A stretch of DNA of 64,000 nucleotides from Mycolicibacterium sp. P1-18 (GTDB lineage: Bacteria; Actinomycetota; Actinomycetes; Mycobacteriales; Mycobacteriaceae), in assembly GCF_008329535.1 (NCBI RefSeq), contig NZ_NPKR01000001.1, forward strand, positions 186,001 to 250,000, in the 5' to 3' direction. Positions 62,897 through 64,000 of this stretch are shown piece after piece (positions within the stretch are counted from its first letter, which is position 1; the number at the start of each line of letters is the position of its first letter). The translations under genes and the position numbers were made by a program. The notes beneath the pieces were generated by a model. The model had not been told where the DNA came from. It did no database searches and worked only from the letters and a program-made list of their open reading frames with translations.

Positions 62897-64000
62897 TCAG
62901 GGGCCAATCCCCTCCAACACCGCGGCCGGACCTCTGTTCATCAGCTGACGCGCCACGATGAGGCGCTGAATCTCGCTGGCGCCCTCCCAAATGCGTTCCA
63001 CCCGTAGTTCGCGGTACATGCGCTCGGCGACGTTCTCGCGCATGTAACCGCGACCGCCGAAGATCTGCACGCTGCGGTCGGCCACCCGGCCCGCCATCTC
63101 CGAGCAGTACAGCTTCGCCATCGATGCCTGCGCGTGCAGCGTCTTGCGGTCCGCGCCGCCGTCGATCGACCGGGCCACTTCGTAGAGCATGGTCCGGGCG
63201 GCGAACAGTTCGGTGGCGCTGTCGGCCAGCATGCCGGCCACCAGCTGATGCTCGCCCAGCGCCTTGCCGTCGACGACGCGCTCGGTGGCGAACGCGGTCA
63301 CGTCGTCGACGAGCCGCTGCGCGGCGCCGACACACCTGGCCGCGACCATCAGTCGTTCGAAGCGGAACCAGTCCTGGGTGAAGGTCATGCCCTCCCCCTC
63401 GGCGCCGACGAGATTCTCCACCGGCACCCGAACGCCGTTGAACGCGACGATCGGATGCTCGTCGGCGATGTGGTGGGAATAGTGCGGCGTGCGGACGACT
63501 TCGACGCCCGGCCAGGGCAGGTCGACGATCAGCAGCACGTGCTGGCCCTCGAAGTCGCCGCCGACCAGGACCGCCTGCACGAAGCAGTAGTCGGCCAGGT
63601 TGTAGGACGTGACGTGCCACTTGACGCCGTCGATCACGTACTCGTCGCCGTCGCGGCGGGCGGTGGTCGTCAGTGCGGAGACGTCCGAGCCGGCGAACTC
63701 CTCGGTGATGGCGTACGCCTCGTGCTTCTCACCCCGCACGGCGGGCAACAGCCACCGCGCCCGCTGGTCGTCGGTGGCGACGTCGACCCACCATTGCGGC
63801 GGGGTGGCCATCACCCACCCGAGCCCGTTGGTCGCCCGGCCGCATTGCTCCTGGACCAGCACCTGCTGCAGCGCGGTGCATCCCATGCCGCCCACCGACG
63901 TCGGCATGTTGGTGGCGAACAGGCCCAATTCGATTGCCCGGGTGTGGTGTTCGGCGGTCACCTCCTTCGGAAGCTGACCGCCGGCCAGCTCGGCCTCGAG
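62897..64000 (-). CDS. Acyl-CoA dehydrogenase (start beyond window)
   Basis: The last 367 residues of a FAD-dependent acyl-CoA dehydrogenase; the gene starts beyond base 64000. YAITEEFAGSDVSALTTTARRDGD is signature 1 (FAD/substrate), GVEVVRTPHYSHHIADEHPIVAFNGVRVP the mid-domain, and QASMAKLYCSEMAGRVADRSVQIFGGRGY with NVAERMYRELRVERIWEGASEIQR signature 2. The catalytic Glu is probably in WEGASE. It is convergent with the small secreted protein gene. Chain specificity cannot be judged. Confidence 0.92.
   Translation of the reverse strand, partial: LEAELAGGQLPKEVTAEHHTRAIELGLFATNMPTSVGGMGCTALQQVLVQEQCGRATNGLGWVMATPPQWWVDVATDDQRARWLLPAVRGEKHEAYAITEEFAGSDVSALTTTARRDGDEYVIDGVKWHVTSYNLADYCFVQAVLVGGDFEGQHVLLIVDLPWPGVEVVRTPHYSHHIADEHPIVAFNGVRVPVENLVGAEGEGMTFTQDWFRFERLMVAARCVGAAQRLVDDVTAFATERVVDGKALGEHQLVAGMLADSATELFAARTMLYEVARSIDGGADRKTLHAQASMAKLYCSEMAGRVADRSVQIFGGRGYMRENVAERMYRELRVERIWEGASEIQRLIVARQLMNRGPAAVLEGIGP

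Overview
The window is high-GC actinobacterial chromosome and reads as a fast-growing mycobacterium (Mycolicibacterium-like). Supporting signs are a GroEL2/Hsp65 of 541 residues with a GGMGGMDF tail under two CIRCE operators, a VirR/LytR_C protein, lipoprotein SodC, a DUF2563/ESX-type effector cluster, a 13E12 (DUF222-HNH) gene with a mycobacterial SOS box, many GTG starts, and many ATGA/GTGA overlaps. From memory of M. tuberculosis, the backbone follows Rv0440 to about Rv0421c in order: groEL2, SDR (Rv0439c), moeA2, psd, pssA, AAA ATPase (Rv0435c), LON-domain protein (Rv0434), GCS2 ligase (Rv0433), sodC, virR (Rv0431), Rv0430, def, GNAT (Rv0428c), xthA, thiD, Rv0421c. Two blocks interrupt this order: about 9.7-22.5 kb and about 28.4-40.7 kb.

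Layout. 1-7.8 kb: partial aldehyde dehydrogenase, PAP2 phosphatase, DinB and VOC proteins, a D-aminoacylase-type amidohydrolase, a large secreted protein, an MHS-type transporter and a frameshifted DUF559 gene. 7.9-9.7 kb: groEL2. 9.7-22.5 kb: a TetR regulator divergent from two tandem SDRs, acyl-ACP thioesterase, cupin, Tat-exported polysaccharide deacetylase, helicase, peptidase E, LuxR regulator, flavoprotein, HAD-IIA phosphatase and two bacterial-PH membrane proteins. 22.5-28.4 kb: SDR-moeA-psd-pssA-AAA, all on the plus strand and tightly packed. 28.4-40.6 kb: SRPBCC protein, methyltransferase, the complete mrpA(B)CDEFG cation/proton antiporter operon, the 13E12 gene and an ESX-type effector cluster. 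40.7-46.4 kb: conserved LON/GCS2/sodC/virR/Rv0430 (minus) and def/GNAT/xthA (plus). 46.5-55.5 kb: acyltransferase, DHA2 efflux pump, a TPP riboswitch upstream of thiD, hydrolase, membrane protein, Baeyer-Villiger-type monooxygenase, second Tat-exported deacetylase and amino-acid permease. 55.5-61.2 kb: a GntR-controlled catabolic island with MHS transporter, two-subunit transketolase, TIM-barrel isomerase and SDR. 61.3-64 kb: NCS2 nucleobase permease, small secreted protein and partial acyl-CoA dehydrogenase.

The least described systems here are: (1) the ESX-type cluster at 37.8-40.6 kb, where a DUF2563 protein and a WXG/LXG-like effector with a glycine-zipper C-terminus precede two uncharacterised genes; (2) the GntR/split-transketolase island, whose divergent promoter carries three related palindromes, with a fourth at the regulator's own promoter, which together suggest the operator code; and (3) a TPP riboswitch whose ribosome-binding site serves a 10-codon ORF overlapping thiD, perhaps the scar of an in-place thiC deletion. 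I see no tRNA, rRNA, CRISPR array or insertion sequence, and no gene-free stretch above 300 bases. Many genes have a TANNNT -10 box 6-9 bases before the start codon, which suggests leaderless transcription.
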